Below, piece by piece: positions 60,566 to 64,000 of a stretch of 64,000 nt of DNA. Both the position numbers and the translations under genes were made by a program. Where the stretch lies: contig JACTVC010000001.1 in the NCBI GenBank assembly GCA_018417955.1, positions 868,001-932,000 of the forward strand, given 5' to 3'. The notes under the pieces are model-generated. The model had not been told where the DNA came from. It was given only the letters and a program-made list of their open reading frames with translations, and made no database searches. Source of the DNA: Laccaria trichodermophora. Taxonomy: Eukaryota > Basidiomycota > Agaricomycetes > Agaricales > Hydnangiaceae. Each line of letters starts with the position of its first letter. The stretch's first letter is position 1.

Positions 60566-61361
60566 TATCACTTTGCTATGGTTGTGAATGAAAGGTAGGA
60601 TTTTTTCAATAGAACGGTGCTATATTCAATACTAGGGCCATTGGAATGAATGTATGTTGCAATATACAATAGTAGGTGGTACAAGAAACTATAGAAAGTT
60701 GTCTGAAGGCGACGGCACCCCATATGATCCTGCGGATTCCGCCAGACCGCAACACAGAACCATCCAGACTCAGATTTTTTGTACCTAAATTCAAATTTTT
60801 AATGCAACTTATCCAATAAAAATATTAACTACAAAATAAATCCAACCCTATTAAATCCAAGCAAGGTCTTTGTTGACATTGGAACAATGTCAAACTCTAG
60901 TTATTATATAAAACCGGAATTGCAACATCAAACTCTAATATTTAATGATGATACTCACAGTGAAGAAATCACACAGAGCCTGTAAGTCGACAATTCTGTA
61001 TGAAGAATATGTTTGCATAGATTAGTAACGAAAGGAATGGGCGGAGCAGTGGAGTGCCAGGAGACAGATTGGGGGAGATGGTCGATGAGCGAGAAGAAAG
61101 GAGGAATATTGAAAGGCAACTGATTAGAGCTCTGAGATATATATTCACATCCAGTCAGTAGAATCTGGAGAAAGAAGTTCGAGGTGAGTCCAGAATGACG
61201 TGAGGGTTCAATAGAGTGAGAAGACCACAGTGTAGGGTCAATGTGCAGAAACTTTGTGGCGCGCAGCGCATCATCACCTTTGTCCTTTGCGATAATCGCA
61301 GATTCCCACGGAGAAGTCGATTTCACTGGGAACCTTGCCTAACCCAAGACTAAGCGCCATC
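60566..61361. other. Spacer upstream of the second kinase-like copy
   Basis: No recognisable gene. The last 80 bp before 61362 resemble the region before the first kinase-like copy (55130-55210) only weakly. Confidence 0.35.
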
Positions 61362-62540
61362 ATGTCCAACCTGCATAAATTCCTGGTGCAACATGCGATG
61401 TTCCCATTCCCTCCACCTAATGAAAAAAAATCTGTGGACACCACGGATATATCTCTAGACGAAGTCCTGTTGCTCGAGAAGGAGTGGAAAGCAAACGAGG
61501 CTGTGCGGGACAACACCCTTGCTCAGAAACTTTGCAATACTCTCGAGAACATCATTGGAGATACCCCTCTGGCAGCGGATGTCAGAGATCACCTTTTATC
61601 AAAATTTTCACCGAGGATACAGCACAATAGTAATGGCAAAGAAAAACCAGACTGGACTGAGAATCCAAATGAAAGCCATGTAGGTTTTTGGCTCTTCGTT
61701 CAAGGTCCAGCAAGTCAGGCTGATCTTTGGAACAGAGTCAGTTTTTGTTATGTAAAGGCGTACTTGAAGCTCTAGAGAATTGCTTAGTGGAAACTGGAGG
61801 ACACTGTTTGCAGACAGTGACAGAGCAAAGGACAGACGACTCAGAAGTGAAAAACAAAATAGATTTTGATCTAAAAGTGGATGACGAGGACGCAGTTCTC
61901 GTTGAGACGAAATCCCCATCGGTCATGAAACAAGTTGGCAAGGTACACCCCATATGGCGTCGATGAGTTTCGGACGAACGAAATATTTGATCGGCTTGGT
62001 CCTATCCCTCGCCTCTGCATCGAATACCAATTAAACCCTATTGCTATGAGTCTGTACGAACAAGACCTTGACACCGCAATCTGTTACCGCAGAATGGTAT
62101 CAAGCTGGCATGGGTTCCCAAGCAATCTTTGGCGCCAAAGATGCTTACAAAGGTGTGTGCACTACTTTCATTACCTACAATGCTGGCTTAAAGAATACAT
62201 CTAGACTGCATTGTATATGGGCTTAAGACAGATGGAGTGGCTCTTTATTACCTGCCACAATTACTGGATTGTGTGCCGCCTTGTGAGGGATGATCACCAC
62301 CCTTTCCTCGCCTACTCTCCCATGATGAGCATCAAGGACTCCTCAGTCCCCTTTCGAGCACTCCTTGGCGCAATCTTGTCCGTTGTCGAGAAGGTTCCTG
62401 TCGAGCCTACCGAATTCAATCTCAATTTACAACTAGATACTCTTGATGAAGAAGAAGAAGACGAGGGACCTTTACCTGAAAACGACATTGACAATGGTTC
62501 TGCCTATTCCCCTAGTTCAGGAGAAGGATCCTTGGAATAG
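61362..62540 (+). pseudogene. Truncated second copy of the kinase-like gene
   Basis: MSNLHKFLVQHAMFPFPPPN, then LLLEKEWKANEAVRDNTLAQ, are clearly homologous to the gene at 55211. Homology continues through ETKSPSVMKQV, MEWLFITCHNYWIVCRLVRD, FLAYSPMMSIKDSSVPFRAL and VPVEPTEFNLNLQLDTLDEE. The copy then ends at GSLE-stop (62538) in the acidic linker. The whole kinase fold is absent; what follows resembles the 3' flank of the first copy. It may be a relic, or an expressed protein with only the N-terminal domain. Confidence 0.7.
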
Positions 62541-63133
62541 CCGTAGCCGCCATCACACCTCTCGGCCTTCTTAGTTCACCCTGTGCCACATTCAAATTTT
62601 GCAATCACCGTCACCAGTTCACCATTCACATCTCGTTGCGAGTCACCACCTCCAATTCGTCATTTCGTATGTCTTGCCAGCCAGCGATCATAATAAAGAA
62701 GTAAACTATTTTCAATTCATACACTGCCCTGGTCTCTAGTGTAGCACTGTCTAGCAAGTTGTAGCAACCAGATGGCCCTGTATTCGATTTCACTAGAATA
62801 ATCTTGGCCTGGTTGAGTTTGCCTGCACACAGAGTCCTCCACCTGGCTAAAAGGAGATTGACGCTTCTGGCGCATGCGCTGCGTTGCAAAGAGCCTGAGA
62901 AACAGAATCTTGAGTCTATTACAGTCTGTGATGAGTAAGCTCGAGGCACGAGTGCAAAACTCATCTTAGGATAAGATAATGTCTGCGTCAGAACCAGACG
63001 TCTCAGTCACCTGTAGATACTAATAGACATCTATGTTTTGGGAGTGCGTCTCCCACTGCTTTCTCTGGTTCTGACGCTAAGAAATCATCCGTCAGTCATA
63101 TCACAAAATTTTTTGACTTTGGATCTTCTCCTG
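62541..63133. other. Spacer before the terminal ORF
   Basis: About 590 bp. Contains the piece related to 57340-57420 (about 62810-62900) and a GGTTCTGACGC word in both orientations (about 62978-62994 and 63069-63079). ATG 62982 opens only a 14-codon frame. No RNA gene recognised. Confidence 0.35.
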
Positions 63134-64000
63134 ATGGCTGACATCCCTACTCCTCCTACCGGTACCTCTTCTACCGCCCCTACTGCTCCTGCCGTTTCCA
63201 CCGACAATGTTCAGTCCTGTGGTACAACTGACAGTGTGCAGCCTCGCATTCCGCGCACCCACACCTCCCCAGTCATTATCCAGCTCTTGAAGAATCTTTC
63301 TCTCACTAATATTCTCCAGCGGAACAAAACGATTGAGGCCGAGAATGATGCCAGATCTGCCAAGACGTTGAATAACACTCTAGACCCAGCCGCCCACCCT
63401 CAACCGGGATCAGAAGTTGCTTCATTGATCACCATTGATCCTGAGGACCTGGCCCGATTAAGGGTCCCTTCCTTTTTTGCTTCTGTTCGTGATTTTGTTT
63501 ACAATAGCCTTGCGAGGCACCTTGTGGATGAAGATTTGAAAGAAAAGGAAGAAAAGAAAAGGAAGGATGATGACACCATTGCAGAGGATGCAAGAGCCTC
63601 CAAAAGGCGTTGTATGGACAGCTCCAACCATGTTGAGAGGGTTGTTGGGGAGCCCATTCCTATTGAATTCCCACAGTCTTTGTATGACACTGAGCATTGT
63701 GTTGCAGTTCCCCTTCCTTTCTTCCTTACTCAGAATTTACAGTCCCTTGTTGATGAGGCGTCAACCCTTCCCACTGTCAAATCTAATCCTGCACCTGGAG
63801 AAACCAAAGGGATTTATATTCTAAATATAGACAAGCTTTCTAATCGTTTTGGGAAGGAATTGACTCTTACCTGCAGCCAGTGGTCCGAGGCTGCTGCTAA
63901 TATGTGGAACTTCCAGATCTCGAGGGACAAGTCTGGGAGTGAAGGCGAACACGCCACTTGGTTTGAAAAACACTTTAATTTTTTTAATATGCTGAACAAG
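63134..64000 (+). CDS. Unidentified ORF running off the window (partial)
   Basis: ATG at 63134 starts a frame with no stop to base 64000, at least 289 codons. It begins MADIPTPPTGTSSTAPTAPA, a Thr/Pro/Ser-rich head. Then TSPVIIQLLKNLSLTNILQR, a charged segment with DLKEKEEKKRKDDD and SKRRC that may be a nuclear signal, and GIYILNIDKLSNRFGKEL. It ends in a more folded stretch LTCSQWSEAAANMWNF...HATWFEKHFNFFNML. Mushroom transposons often carry gag- or accessory-like ORFs with such a W-rich end, but I cannot name this one. The start is supported by the absence of an earlier in-frame ATG after stops in all frames near 63000-63130. Confidence 0.5.
   Translation, partial: MADIPTPPTGTSSTAPTAPAVSTDNVQSCGTTDSVQPRIPRTHTSPVIIQLLKNLSLTNILQRNKTIEAENDARSAKTLNNTLDPAAHPQPGSEVASLITIDPEDLARLRVPSFFASVRDFVYNSLARHLVDEDLKEKEEKKRKDDDTIAEDARASKRRCMDSSNHVERVVGEPIPIEFPQSLYDTEHCVAVPLPFFLTQNLQSLVDEASTLPTVKSNPAPGETKGIYILNIDKLSNRFGKELTLTCSQWSEAAANMWNFQISRDKSGSEGEHATWFEKHFNFFNMLNK

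Larger units (their letters stand above)
58467..60902. repeat. Inverted pair of about 42 bp
   Basis: ACTAGAGTTTGACATTGTTC...ACCTTGCT (58467-58508) recurs inverted at 60860-60902 with one or two mismatches. The 2.3 kb between them contains two MITE-like elements. It may be the ends of an older element or two inverted copies of a gene fragment. Confidence 0.5.

Overview
The window is nuclear DNA of a filamentous basidiomycete, most likely an Agaricomycete. The evidence is dense short introns (about 45-110 nt, GT-AG), a fused three-domain TRP1 tryptophan gene, a fungal Slt2-type cell-wall MAP kinase, and transposon families typical of mushroom genomes: KDZ transposases with CxC1 or CxC2 cysteine clusters, and a TET/JBP dioxygenase gene beside one of them. 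The species cannot be read from the sequence.

Layout. 0-3.9 kb is a bed of tRNA-derived SINE-like repeats, GGAATTCC-type arrays and a (GAC)n plus polypyrimidine block. 4.0-10.2 kb is a KDZ/CxC2 unit: a decayed TET/JBP gene (+) facing a hypothetical gene and a decayed transposase (-). 11.2-18.2 kb holds a small DNA-binding-like gene, a second decayed KDZ transposase (CxC1 type, with a chain of micro-exons) and an uncharacterised gene cut by an LTR-flanked mini-retroelement (TRIM, 18.2-19.2 kb). 19.2-32 kb is almost free of genes: satellite-like blocks, a 3.6-kb foldback element with an 8-bp target duplication, smaller foldback elements and a TIR element carrying a purine/GTC block. 32.2-37.4 kb is a complete but defective Ty1/Copia retrotransposon inserted at the tip of a MITE.

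38.3-57.1 kb is a compact island of host genes: LRO1-type phospholipid:diacylglycerol acyltransferase, a small hypothetical gene, a flavin-dependent halogenase next to an aldo-keto reductase, a TMEM184/Ost-alpha-type membrane protein, TRP1, an SLT2-type MAP kinase and a kinase-like gene. 57-64 kb returns to repeats, holds a truncated second copy of the kinase-like gene, and ends in an open ORF that runs off the window.

Main themes. (1) Eight in-frame stops placed in five decayed loci are all TGA, and in several the family has arginine there, as expected from CGA to TGA change at methylated CpG; one splits the metal-binding HxD of the TET/JBP dioxygenase. (2) The CxC1-type KDZ gene carries six in-phase micro-exons of 15-24 nt. 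(3) The purine-tract plus GTC-array block recurs as a mobile-looking unit. (4) The halogenase and reductase pair is a candidate mini-cluster for a chlorinated aromatic. All coordinates of spliced genes come from reading splice sites and family conservation by eye, without RNA data.
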